A stretch of DNA of 64,000 bases from Ascochyta rabiei (taxonomy: Eukaryota > Ascomycota > Dothideomycetes > Pleosporales > Didymellaceae). The notes under the pieces were generated by a model. That model saw nothing but the letters and a program-made list of their open reading frames with translations, was not told the origin of the DNA and ran no database searches. The translations under genes were made by a program, and so were the position numbers. The stretch spans positions 744,001-808,000 of the forward strand of contig NC_082415.1 in NCBI RefSeq assembly GCF_004011695.2. The letters run 5' to 3'. Shown here piece after piece: positions 10,968-21,735 of the stretch (position 1 is the stretch's first letter; each line of letters begins with the position of its first letter).

Positions 10968-12553
10968 GTGCGCCAAAGATGTTATCTATGGATTCGTTGT
11001 GCAACCATGCACTACACTGCGCTCGATGCATCAAGAAACGAAATCAAGCTATTGCGTCTCGAGCCCTCTTCGAATCGACGGAGAAAGATTGTCTGTCGCT
11101 TTAGTATCGTATCACTGAATGCCCGAGATCAACTCTCCGAGCATGAGCCCTTATCCTACGCGTGGGACGTTGCAGTGTTTGACCGCTCTATCGATTTGAA
11201 AGGAGCCCATTTCCCAATTACAGCGAACCTTCACCTAGCCCCTCGAGCTCTTCAATATGCAGATCAGAGACGCATATTTTGTATCGACGCCATCTGTATC
11301 GACCAACAAATTGTAAAGGAACGATCCCATCAGGTCTCAAGAATGAACGATATATACTCTCGAGCTTCAACGTGGTCGTATGGCTCGGCGGGCCTCGAAC
11401 GGAGGCTGTGTTCGCTTTCGTGTTCCTCGCTGAATTTGGGCACCCCGGCACCGAGCGTCCACCGCCGCCTCATACGGAGCGCAATGTCGAGCAAACAGCA
11501 ATGTCAGTGTGATCTTTCAAGACCAGATCGTGATTGACTCATATAGAGACGGTTCAGGAATGGATCCTTGCTGGGTCCTCGACTTTTCAAAGCGGCCAGT
11601 ACATGCTCAAGGGAGCGGTGCTTCTTCGCTGTCTGGAACATGGTCGCCAGCACGTGAAAAGTACTGACTGTTGCTACATGAGATTAAAATCAGACTTTCT
11701 CTTCAATCTGGCAGATTCGCTTCAGCCCATGTTCGCTCTGGATTCGGTAGGGCAGTCCTAGGCTGGAGAAGACTTCTCATATAGTCTCGGCTTCCTTAGA
11801 ATGCGACAGGCAGCCGACCTACGCGGCAAAGTCTACGTTGTATTAGCTTTAGCAGCAGATCCGATATGCCGGCTTACTACGAGCCGATTACAACCTTCCT
11901 GTAGAAGAGGTGTATGAGCAGCTCACGGTAGCGCTCATCAAGCGTACAGGGCATTTTGATATCCTCAGCCACTTCGCCCCCAACCAGCCGCAGAATCTTG
12001 ACGTGCCATCGTTTGTTCCTCAACGGACGATCGCAAGACTAGAGCGTACTGCAACGAGCTTCTGGATGAGATGTTCAAGATTGCCCAGTCCGTTGAGGAA
12101 GAGTGTTACCACCATCGTCAGCGACAGACAAGGAAAGAAGCTTTCTGGCTCACCATGTGCGCCGGCCTTGAGGACTCCTCAGACCGGGCCACCTCTATCA
12201 GCGAGCGTCGCTTCGACCACTTTCGATACTTCCAAAGTTGGGAAGACTGGTTCAGAGGACCGCGAACGTCTTATCAGACCTTGGATCTCCAGCTTCGCAG
12301 CGTCACGGAGTGCATTTCTTCGGTGAGCAGGGGCGGAACCTTCATCACTACAGAACAAGGTCGCATGAGCTGGGCTCCTGAGAATAGTGTGCTGGGAGAT
12401 GTTGTTGCTGTTCTGACTGGGGGCCGGGTGCAGATTGTGCTTAGACCACACGGTGGGCATTACTATGTCGTGGGTGGCGCTTACTTGCATGGCATCATGG
12501 ACGGCGAAGCAATAGAAGAGACACGCGACCTCGAGTATCTGGAACTGCACTAA
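10968..12553 (+). pseudogene. decayed heterokaryon incompatibility (HET) domain gene
   Basis: HET-domain proteins trigger growth arrest or cell death when genetically different hyphae fuse. The N-terminal HET signature is readable in one frame from about 11030: YTALDASRNEIKLLRL, EPLSYAWD (usually SYxWG), ITANLHLAPRAL, IDAICIDQQ, ERSHQVSRMNDIY. At about 11365 the frame must shift by one for the expected continuation VVVWLGGPRTEAVF. Further breaks follow; recognisable pieces recur at 11820-12030 (GKVYVVLALAADP, VYEQLTVALIKRTG) and 12071-12553 (GGTFITTEQGRMSWAP, GDVVAVLTGG, YLHGIMDGEAIE), the last being the conserved C-terminal region of large HET proteins. I call it a pseudogene because no intron pattern restores one frame. 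Sequencing indels are the alternative. Confidence 0.75.
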
Positions 12554-12909
12554 GCGTCCGTTGTAGAACAGCTTTAGTATGAGTGTGCGCTATTCTAAAG
12601 TTCTAGGAGGCACTCCAAGTGGCTCTGCAAAAGCAATATAAGCTTGTGATTATTTAGAAGACTTCGAACCCTCTTGTCCATCTGGCTCTTTTGGAATGTT
12701 CTGCTGACGGTCTCTTGACTATGCTGTAAGATCCAGATTTGGAAATGCTATCTCCAAGCTGTTCTGCGACATGGCCGCCTCCCAAGCAGGTGGTGCTGAG
12801 AAATAACGACCAAGTTGACGAGACAGAGAGATGTGCAGCAGTTTTCAGTCATTCATTAAGAAACCAGTTTCATGGTCCGCAGCAAACAAGTTCTCGGAAA
12901 CGGGTTGAC

Positions 12910-14730
12910 TCACAGATTCCGAACGGGTATGTTCCTTTCCAAATACCCATACCAGTTCGGCAGCGTCCTCTTCGGCAGACCCTCGGTACTAAGCTGCAAG
13001 TCCTCAATCGCGCTCGCCCACTTCAGCAGCGTGCCCTCGCTCCACGCGGTGCCCATCAGCGCCAGTCCAAACGGCATGCCAGTGCTCGAATGCGCGCCGG
13101 CCGGGATCGTAACCACGGGATACCCGGCCTGTGCCGCCAGCTGGTACGTCTGGCCCACATCTGGAGGAACAAGCAACGCGTCGACAGGCCGTCCGCTGTT
13201 CGCAAGTGCGGCATCGATGCCGTCTTTACGTGTGCTCCGTTGTGTGAACGCGAGGGCTTGGTAGTACGTCTCGTCCATGATGCCCTTTGTGTCCAGCGAG
13301 GCGAGGAAGCCGTCCTGGCCAGAGTAGAACGCTGGGATTCCCCGTGGCCAGGGGTGTCCGCCTTCTGTGCCGTCGTTTGCGTAGTTGTACGCTACGATGT
13401 CTTCCAGAGAGCGGATTTCGGTGTTTTCAAGCTCCGAGAGGTAGGCTTTGATGTTGTTGTAGAAGTCTACTTTGACTACTGTGTATTCGGATTCGTTGGG
13501 ATATCCGCGCGTCGTTCCGAAGTCCCAGTTCCAGCCATTGGGTGATATGGTTTGCTCTCGACTGGGTATTTCGGTATTGTTAACGATCGTGGCTCCTGCA
13601 GCCTCGATTGCGGAGATGATGGACATGAGCTGTGTTTGTTGTTCTTCGTCGGCATAGACCCAGAAGCTCTCCCATGGTATGCCAAACGTAGCGTTTTGAA
13701 GCGCCGCTTTGTTGGTCAAATACTGCATATACCCTCCAGGGGGAGTTTTGCCTTGTTGGGCAGAGGTGTAGTTGTCGCGTGGATCGATGCCATGTATCGC
13801 ATCGAAAGCATATGCGGCGTCGCGGACTGTTCGACCAAACGTGCCCACGGTATCCTGGTGAATGCTTTCAGGCACGACACCAGCTCGCGATGTCAAACCG
13901 ACGGTTGGCTTAATTCCTACCAGTGCATTCCTCTCCGCAGGATTGATGACACTACCGTCGGTCTCTGTGCCTAACGCAAACGGGGCGATATTCGCTGCCA
14001 CGGCTGCTGCACTGCCCGAGCTGCTTCCACCAGGATTCAGTGTGAGATTGTATGGGCTTCTCGCTTGACCCCCTCTTGGTGAGTAGCCCTCAGAGTAGTT
14101 GTTCGATCGCATGTCAGCCCACTCTGACAGAGTTGCTTTGCCCATCAGAAGAGCGCCTGCCTGTCGCAGCTTTGCGACCACATGGGCGTCTCTTGGCACA
14201 ACGTTTCCCAACAGCATCCAGCTTCCTGCTGTTGTCTCCATTTGGTCTTTCGTTGCGATGTTGTCTTTGATGATGAAAGGTATGCCGTGCAGCGGTCCGC
14301 GCACATAGCCAGCCGTTCGTTCGGCATCTAGCGCAACAGCGATGTCCTCTGCGTCCGGATTGAGCTCGATGATGGAATTTGTGTACTCGTCCACTTGTCG
14401 AACACGCCGCAGACAGCAACGCAGCAGTTGCACAGAAGTGAGCGTCCCGTCGCGCATATGACCAGATAGCTGATCTATAGTCGCTTCCTCAAGCGTGATG
14501 CCCTGACACTTGGGCATGGGAAACAAGGCTGGAGTGCCTTCAGCATGTTGGGGCGGGAAGTAGTATGGGTAAGGCTGTTGAAGTGGATCGACATTGGATA
14601 TACTTGACGCGTTCTGGAGCGCCCCGGTGCGTAAGACAAAGCTTAAGGCAACGAAGCCAGCGATCCCGTGATACATGACGGTATACAAGTTGAACAACTG
14701 AGAGAATAACAAGAGAACAACACCAGCCAA
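12910..14730 (-). CDS. amidase-signature family hydrolase
   Basis: Single-exon, up to 606 aa. The amidase-signature Ser-Ser-Lys triad is intact: Lys155 in PFIIKDN, the Ser-rich loop GGSSSGSAA at 234-242, and the nucleophile Ser260 in ETDGSVINPA. Family members hydrolyse amide bonds, from acetamide to fatty-acid amides; the substrate cannot be told here. Residues 19-45 (from the second Met, MYHGIAGFVALSFVL) look like a signal peptide or anchor, so the true start may be that Met and the enzyme may be secreted or membrane-bound. The protein has many NxS/T sequons, consistent with secretion. It is divergent from the broken Zn2Cys6 gene at 15076, an arrangement typical of an enzyme with its dedicated regulator. 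Confidence 0.9.
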   Translation of the reverse strand: MAGVVLLLFSQLFNLYTVMYHGIAGFVALSFVLRTGALQNASSISNVDPLQQPYPYYFPPQHAEGTPALFPMPKCQGITLEEATIDQLSGHMRDGTLTSVQLLRCCLRRVRQVDEYTNSIIELNPDAEDIAVALDAERTAGYVRGPLHGIPFIIKDNIATKDQMETTAGSWMLLGNVVPRDAHVVAKLRQAGALLMGKATLSEWADMRSNNYSEGYSPRGGQARSPYNLTLNPGGSSSGSAAAVAANIAPFALGTETDGSVINPAERNALVGIKPTVGLTSRAGVVPESIHQDTVGTFGRTVRDAAYAFDAIHGIDPRDNYTSAQQGKTPPGGYMQYLTNKAALQNATFGIPWESFWVYADEEQQTQLMSIISAIEAAGATIVNNTEIPSREQTISPNGWNWDFGTTRGYPNESEYTVVKVDFYNNIKAYLSELENTEIRSLEDIVAYNYANDGTEGGHPWPRGIPAFYSGQDGFLASLDTKGIMDETYYQALAFTQRSTRKDGIDAALANSGRPVDALLVPPDVGQTYQLAAQAGYPVVTIPAGAHSSTGMPFGLALMGTAWSEGTLLKWASAIEDLQLSTEGLPKRTLPNWYGYLERNIPVRNL

Positions 14731-15075
14731 TAATGCGGCTGTACTTGTAACTGCATGCGTATGTGCCCTGATTGGACCGCGGACGCTGAGCTATCTACCC
14801 CACCTTCTGGAAGGCCTGATGCCAAGCGGGCGACAAGACGTCGTTTGGAGTATCGAACACATGGATTTTCTGTCGGGTATGTCCAAGAAATCCCTTGGCG
14901 GCTAACTCGAAGATAAGTGATACCAGACGTAGGTGCAAGTCTGCCGCTTCCTGGAGCGACGTGATCCTTTCGGGAGATAAAAGTGGGTCACATTCGCGGG
15001 AGCTCTGCACGGGCGACATCCCCGCAGCAACAACATCGTTGCTCGTCTCTCCGCGCTTGACACACATACGTCACT

Positions 15076-15821
15076 ATGTCTGCGCAAAGGCATCATCTCA
15101 AGTCCAAAACCGGTTGCGCCAACTGCAAACAAAGGAAGATCAAGGTACGTCCGCCGCCCTGCTTGTTGATGTCTAGCAGCGGCGTTTACGTTTGAGGTTG
15201 GTTCTTATAGACCTCAATGTACGCTGATGAACTCAAGTAGTGCGACGAAGCACGAGGCGGCTGCCAAAATTGTCGGGAACGCAGGTACTCGTGCAACCTT
15301 AGTGTCTCCAGGTCAACGTCAACGCCGTCGCTAAATGCAAATCACGTTCGTGTTCTGGCTCAAAAGCCTGACTTTCCTCTGAAGTTGTTATCAGAACCAC
15401 ACTTCACAAGTATCCTCCCCAAACAAGGGACACTGGGTCAATCCTCCGGGCTTGTGCGCCCTCATGCTGCCAGATTTTTAAATTGATTGATACGGCTCCT
15501 TCCAAACCTCTATCAACTGGACCGTATTTCAATCGGACATTGATATTCCATTGGCCGGTACAGTGCTCGCTGACATACATGTGTCTACTAGAGCAACAGT
15601 GCATTGAAGCATGGATACTTCTGGCGCACTATGCGATCTTACAGGCAGAAGTGCAAGGGTTGTGGTGGCTTGAGGGTTCCGCTGCCAACACAGTGACAAC
15701 GGCAGCATTGTTAATTGGCACTAACAACTGGGAGTGGATTGCCTGGCCGGCCGCCAACGTCGGCATTGATCTGGAGAGCTTGCGACTATTGGCTCTCCCT
15801 CGTTTGAAGATCCGCTCGTAA
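15076..15821 (+). pseudogene. Zn2Cys6 transcription factor with the middle deleted
   Basis: Exon 1 (15076 to about 15144) encodes KSKTGCANCKQRKIK. After an intron (GTACGT donor, TAG acceptor near 15239) the cluster finishes as CDEARGGCQNCRERRYSC, giving all six zinc-binding cysteines. That frame stops at about 15485. Immediately afterwards, in another frame (15483-15821), comes the typical C-terminus of DUF3468-type (Upc2-like) regulators: CIEAWILLAHYAILQ, GLWWLEGSA, WEWIAWPAANVG. Such regulators are usually 400-500 aa, so roughly 200-300 residues of the central domain are missing and the two ends are out of frame. Probably an internal-deletion pseudogene. It lies head-to-head with the amidase, which it may once have regulated. 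Confidence 0.75.
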
Positions 15822-16154
15822 GACCTGATGTCGATAGGGATGACACCTTCGTCATTGATTATGCGTCGAGCATAATGGAGCCTAAAGACTCCAGCCAGCC
15901 GTGTGCACTTTGATCTCGTTCCTTGATCAACGCCCATACGCCATTAGCAAGACGCTCCGCCTGAGTGTAACGATCAAGAGCATTTGTAACGACTGGTACT
16001 CTGTTCCGATTACAGCGCTGTCTTCCTAAAACTACGAGCATCATAAAGTCATTAAAGATTATCCTCGGAGCGCGTTTGGTCTTGCCACTCATCGAAGGAA
16101 GGATTCTGATATGTTGATTTGAAAGATGACTCTCATCGTCCACCGAGATCATCC

Positions 16155-16523
16155 TCAACCATACGTAGTATTACTCGCGCTGCGTCAAGTCAGCCTGCTG
16201 CCCACAAACGCGGTGCTCGTTTCAACGTACCTCACACTCTGCCCTTCAAACGGCATATTGACTCGACTCGAGGGGTCGTACTGCTGCCTTCTCGAATAGT
16301 AGTTCGGAAGCTTGCCCCACGTCCTTTCTCTGACCTCTCTCATGTACCGGTCTTGTTCCACAGAGCGATTCATGTAACCAGTGTCCTTCTCCTCGTCGCC
16401 GCCCCAGAAGCGCATCACTGCGAAGCCGCAGACGACAAGGGCGCCGGCGCCGAGGATAACGAGGAAGATGATAAGGGCCGGGGCCATTTGGAAGCCCATG
16501 TTGTCTCTTTTGCCGAGATACAT
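16155..16523 (-). CDS. small single-pass membrane protein, fungal conserved type
   Basis: Short protein starting MYLGKRDNMGFQMAP, with one hydrophobic span (ALIIFLVILGAGALVVCGFA) and a charged tail containing RYMREVRERTWGKLP. It resembles small uncharacterised fungal membrane proteins. Two endings are possible. Unspliced, it ends at 16185 (112 aa). With an intron at 16230-16180 (GTACGT donor, CAG acceptor) it ends at 16155 (105 aa); I prefer this because the tail after MPFEGQS then resembles a short polar C-terminus. The open frame extends upstream to 16619, but that extension is not membrane-protein-like. Function unknown. Confidence 0.6.
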
Positions 16524-18866
16524 GGCTGTGATGGTGTAAGCGCTATCACCGTCGATAACAGTATCGGGTAGATAGAGGTTGGATGTCGCAGCGGTAAAGT
16601 GGTGGCAGAAAAAGCGCAATGTCGCAAAACGCCCTTATCACTCTGGGCAGCTGACGCCTGTATAAATGCGGGGGGCCCGGAAGTCGTGGGCTGAGATTTT
16701 CAAAGCGTAGTAAGCCTCGGGCTTACGCGTATACAAAGCGGGCTTGCTGGCAGCCGTAGAGTCGATATCCGGCCGTACGGCGATAGGTCGAACAGGTAAA
16801 AGAGATCACAAAAACAACAATAACTCAAGCAACCCCAGCAACATGCTTTTTGCAAACATGCACACAAACTCCCGTTCATGAACAACCCTGCGTCTTCCCC
16901 AGGTCCTCCGGGACCCTGCAACTCACATACCAACGTCGGTTTCCGACTCGTGCAACGTACCATCACCACCCCCCTTCTCTAGCATCGCTCGACCACACCT
17001 TGGCTAGGTTGCGCGCAAACACGTGAAAAGGCAACGGCCCAAGATCGCCCTAAGTCGAAAAAACCGCGTTTTTTTCTCTAATGGTGGAGCATTCCTTAGT
17101 GCCAGTTACGCGTAACCGCACTTCGTTAAAGGACGTCGTCGTGTGTTGTTCGCTGCGGATGGTCCGGCGTGGCTGTGCTAGTATCGGAACGGATGCGCGG
17201 ACATGCAGGGACGAGAGCATAATGTTTGGATTGGACTTCTGTTTGTTCTACGCTTTCGACCTTCGTCCGCCAGCCTACCTCTCCGACAGTGCAGTGTCAC
17301 ACATATTCTTCATGGTGATATACTAGTTTCTTGATGCTCAACATCTTTCCACCGAGGCTCGGCTACCCTGACAATGGCTCCTTGATGATTTCGAACTTCT
17401 ATGCATATCAGATCGGGTCGTAACCCCTGCCCTGCCAAATACATGACGCGTTATCGCGCGTTGATGCCTGGCGATATGTACGCACCCACCCCAAATCTGG
17501 AACGCTAATTCATAAACACCGACTATGACGCGAGCCAGTAGATAACTGGCTGGTTTTCTGTGGTTGTCACGTTTTGCCCTGCATGCTGTCCTAACCTGTC
17601 ACCTAACCTGTTACTTTTACTGTTCACCAACTACTGTGGGAGCCGGCGAAAGTATTACGGGTAGAGACATGTGCAGGGATCGGAGACGAGGTTGACTATG
17701 CTCAATACAGTCATGTTTACATGCAAATCTCAGTACCTCGTGTAACTATCCTAAGCTTCAATTACAGCCTGGCAGCGATCAGGCATACTCACAAGTTAAC
17801 TAGTAAACGCAGTAATATCCGTCGGTACTACCATTTAGCTGACCTTGCCGAGATCAAGCATCCCAGGTCTCCATTTACAATACTTTCGCCGGCAACCACA
17901 GTATAGCTGGCTAGTCGGGACCTCTCGCTTGTCCATGACGTAATTTCGATCATAGCCGTGAGGATCCGGGGTGGGCGCGTACAAGGGGGGGTGCCTGAAC
18001 GCAGCAGAAATACGAGCTGCATGCACTGAGCATCCAGTGATCTTTTACAAGAAGAAAACTCCGACTGTAGCAAATCGTATTTCTACTCCGTTCAGGCATC
18101 CCTCGTGTACATTTCGCCAGGCACCAATAAGCTTACCCTGACTGGCATGTAGCACAGGGATCGTCTGCATAGAACTGCCCCACGACGCCTTCGCTTCTGC
18201 GTGACCTCAATCACTAAAATCTTACTCCCAAATTCTGCCTACAGCTATCGAGATGATGCGCAAAGAAGACAACGTACACAAACATCACGCCTATACTATC
18301 CTTGATCCTGCAACAGTTAGCTGTTAATATCTTGCATAGTCATAGCAAGGTTATTGGACTTGACCCTTTTGTTACAGGGTTTATACCTGTAAAGGCGCCA
18401 CAAGATGCGCTTTTAGACAAGTTCTATTCACCCTAGTACAAGGTCTTCCAACAAATTCAATAGGTTTCCAGCGATAAGTGCAGGAGCAACACTCGAGGTA
18501 GTAGAAGAAGCGCTGCTCTTAACAAAGGCTAGGCTTTACATGATAGCAACAATCTTCTAGGCGCTACTTTTGAAACGTCTAGGCTCTAGAATTGCTATTA
18601 GCAAAGGTAAGCTTGCAGAATGACTGCACTAAGGACATACGGGACACTGTAAGAGTGCTGAGTAGCTTGTCAGATACTTCTGGATGCAGTATATGTAACG
18701 CTGCTTAGTGTAAATTCTTGCAGTCTCTTTGGCCATGTAATCAGATTGCTCTTACTTGTGTATTGATTTTCACGCACTCAGGCGTAGGAGATGGCGAAGC
18801 CCGAAGCGCTGTCTGATCTTTCTTGTATGAATGCAGTACCAAGCAGCTCATGCTGCTCTTCTGAGA
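16524..18866. other. gene-poor AT-richer region with a possible mutated coding relic
   Basis: No intact gene. From about 18280 to 18700 the plus strand reads as protein-like stretches (LDPFVTGFIPVKAPQDALL; later LLLKRLGSRIAISKGKLAE) broken by TAG and TGA codons, many of which could come from CAG or CGA by C-to-T change. This resembles repeat-induced point mutation of a mobile-element gene, but no family was identified. The remainder (16.7-18.2 kb) holds nothing I can name. Confidence 0.45.
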
Positions 18867-20164
18867 TCAGCGTAGAAACTCTTTGATCTTGGCGAGGAGT
18901 AAGGGGACGAATTTAGTCGCTTCACCAGACAGTTTTGCCAGCAAGGCGACGACTTGGGGTAGGTAGTCAACCGGGCTTAATTTCATGTGAGTGGTCGACA
19001 CAGATGCAAATGGAAGAACGTCCGCGATAGCACAAGCGATATCGAAAACTTTTTTCGGTCTGACAGATCAGCTTAAAGAGACTGTTACATGATTGATATG
19101 GACTTGCCATGCCCACTCCATGAACTTGCAGGCTCACAGTTGGCAGTTTGATTGCAAGAATGGTCAATTCGGTTGCAAAGGCTATTGGGTATCTGAACGT
19201 CAGACATTCAGTATGACTCTGTCGACAAGAAACTAAAATGTGGGAATAGTTCTCAAGGTTTTGTTCGCAGTCAAAACTAGGAAACACGCAAATTCGCCAT
19301 CGCTTCATTGGATAGCTCAAGGGCGGCCGGCAGAGCCGTCCAAACATCACACTCAAGCTCGAGCAGCCAGTCTTTGCTGCAACCTTTACTCGAACCGTTC
19401 CACACTACGAAGAACACCTCATAAAGTGGCTGAAATACCGCGGCTAGCATTTGGAGGCCGGATGCATGTGTGCTACTAGGCGAAGGACTAGACGACGTGA
19501 CTTGGAGTGTGATAGGTCGATTCCTCCGTACACCATAAGACCTGTTTGCAGTCAGTAAAGTCTCTGCTTATAAGGTTCACCCGAAGTACCTTTCTGAGAT
19601 GAGTAGAACCCAGAATATGCAACTATGTGCCCTCTGATCGTACCAACTGACCGCATCTACCTTCAGCATGGAAAATAGTGTCGTAGCTTCACGAAGATAA
19701 GACCAGCCTTGTTGATAGTCGCCAAGCCCGGCATATGCCCCGTAGAGGAAGAATGGGACGAGCATCGACCTGGGATTCGGATCAGTAATGCGCCCAATGT
19801 TCTGGACCTGAAGCGCGTCTCTCAGAATCTGCCGCCCCAAGTCAGCCCGAACATGGACCTGCTGATCATGCGAGGTTTCCTCGAGAGCATTGCCAAAGTT
19901 CGCAATGTACGCGCAGAAAGCTAGGATGAACTGGTGTAACACAACCGAGGTCTCTGCCAGCTGTAGTTCCGTGTCTAGCGCAAGGAGTGTGAGTATAGGA
20001 ACAATCAGGCGTATGTGATGCATATATGCACCTATGCAAGCTTGCACAAAGGATGTTTCTGGACTGTAGGGCGTCGTTTGGGGGGAGTGAGACGACTTGC
20101 TCAAAGCCGGCACAGGTAGTGCTGCTACAGCATGGCGTATTTGGCTGGTCCTCGTTGGCTGCAA
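18867..20164 (-). pseudogene. MalR/AmyR-like fungal transcription factor relic
   Basis: Reading leftwards from 20164, the middle and C-terminal regions of an AmyR/MalR-type regulator are recognisable: PYSPETSFVQACIGAYMHH, GRQILRDALQ, PFFLYGAYAGLGDYQQGWSY, REATTLFSMLK, then RPITL, FVVWNGSSKGCSKDWLLEL, TFRYPIAFATELT, VSLQVHGVGM and finally ATKFVPLLLAKIKEFLR with a stop at 18867. These lie in different frames (breaks near 19560 and 19260), and the Zn2Cys6 DNA-binding N-terminus is absent. In Aspergillus this regulator family controls maltose and starch use and sits beside a maltose permease gene. Here a sugar-permease fragment lies immediately upstream on the same strand, which supports a dead MAL-type locus. 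Family assignment is from memory of conserved segments. Confidence 0.65.
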
Positions 20165-20261
20165 CTGTACGGGTGCAACTTCGGAGGCTTACTGAGTTGT
20201 CAGCGTCTGGAACCTATTTCACGTCAGAAGCGAACCTGTCCCTCCCCTTGAACCTACTTAC

Positions 20262-20923
20262 ATGCCCCATGGGATGCCACAGAAGACCTCGCCGATGGTT
20301 AGAGTCTGTACGTTGGGAGCAAAGAATAGTATGAAAATGAAGCCTGTCATCGCCACCAAAGCACCGACCATGGTCTTGCGATATCCATAGCGCTCGCTCA
20401 CGAAGCCGTTGATGAGCAGCCCAATCACCTCTCCGGCACGAGCACCGTTGGATGTAATTACAGGTATTAGGAATAATCATGCAGTATCAGGGTCATACTT
20501 ACAGGGCGCTCTGCCAGCTTGAGCGCACGGCCCGCTGCGTCCAGAGCAAGTTGATGATGAAGATAAGCAGCATGCTGGCGGCGGTGAAGATCTGTGCGGC
20601 GATGGCGAAGCGGATATTGCGTGGGTGCATCAAGGAGGACAAGTGGAGAGAGCAGGTTACTATGCGGGACATGCAGAAGCCTGGAGTGCGTTAGTATGGA
20701 GTTGTGTTGGATACAGTTGGTGATTGGGGAAGGGCATACCGAACATCACGGCATTGAAGAGGAATTTGTGGCCCCGCCGGCGGTTGAGCTGAAAGATGGT
20801 CATGTGGATTGCAGCACCGCAGACGTAGAGTGCGAGACAGATTGAGGTGACGGGAATATCAATAGATTTGTTGGGTGAGCCGCCCAGTGCCCAGAATCGG
20901 GGGCGATATGGTCCTGAAGTCAT
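20262..20923 (-). pseudogene. chimera: DUF3112-like membrane protein 5' half joined to a sugar-permease fragment
   Basis: Exon 20923-20740 (MTSGPYRPRFWALGG, GIDVP-like segment, HMTIFQLNRRRGHKFLF) and exon 20680-20503 (FCMSRIVTCSLHL, NIRFAIAAQIFTAASMLL) resemble the first half of a fungal multi-pass membrane protein I associate with DUF3112. The second exon ends SSWQSAL, which fits the sequence before the SNGARAGEVIGL motif of alpha-glucoside/maltose permeases of the major facilitator superfamily. That motif starts the next block (20453-20262), which continues with SERYGYRKTMVGALVAM, FFAPNVQTL and EVFCGIPWG. The intervening intron (20502-20454) starts GTAAGT but ends AC. The block ends at a GTAAGT donor with no permease exon after it. 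The structure looks like a broken fusion gene; expression is unknown. Confidence 0.6.
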
Positions 20924-21735
20924 CAGCAGGTGGTCAAAATGCACTTACAAGAAATCGGGGACACTCACATTGTGTTTGGGAGTTTTAGTTTACCTTGAAG
21001 ACTGATGTAGTCCTGATTGGGTGGCCTGAGACTGTGTTGAAGTTTTTTATGGAACGTGAATGGCACTTCATCGCAGCGCCATGCTGAACATAATTATTTC
21101 TTGCCATGTCGGGGACTCGGTTCCAAGTCTTCAGGGCGACCTTGATTTGAGAGGGAGTTGGGACCAGAAATGGATGATTGGAGGTCTGAAGACCCCGTGT
21201 GGAGAGGGCTGGACTCTGCGGGAGCTCACGAGCAACCTGAACACCGAAGAGCGAGCCGCGAGACTGCTAAGTCACCGCCAGCCTCGACGTAAGTGGCTGT
21301 CTAGTATTTGTTTTCGGGTTGTGCTCTCCAAAGTTGATTTTGTTATGTTGGCGCTGCATACCTTGTGAGCGGGATGGAGGTAGGAAGCCGTGGAAATGAA
21401 CGATGGACAAGGCCGGGGACTCAGAGTCTATCATAGTATTCGTGGAGTAATCTACAGACCAGACAGCCAGCAATGCCGCTCGCCTGTTGGTGCTGGTGCG
21501 GAAAGTACAAGAACGCTCACGCTTGCATCTGGTTTTTCCTGTACTGCGAGAGAGGAAATCGTCCAGGACGAATTAGGCCTTGGAGTCTTGCTTGCGTTGC
21601 TCATCTAGGTGTTTCAAAAGGGCGAACGCTCGACTGCTTGAGTAGATACTTCATATCATGTAAGGAACAAAAGCCTTCTATCATCTCACGGGTATGACTG
21701 CCCTCGTTAGTATTTTAACAACTCCGCTTTGGTGT
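20924..21735. other. intergenic, no gene recognised
   Basis: Segment between the chimera and the 3' end of the CAS1 gene. Short open frames only; nothing identified. Confidence 0.5.
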
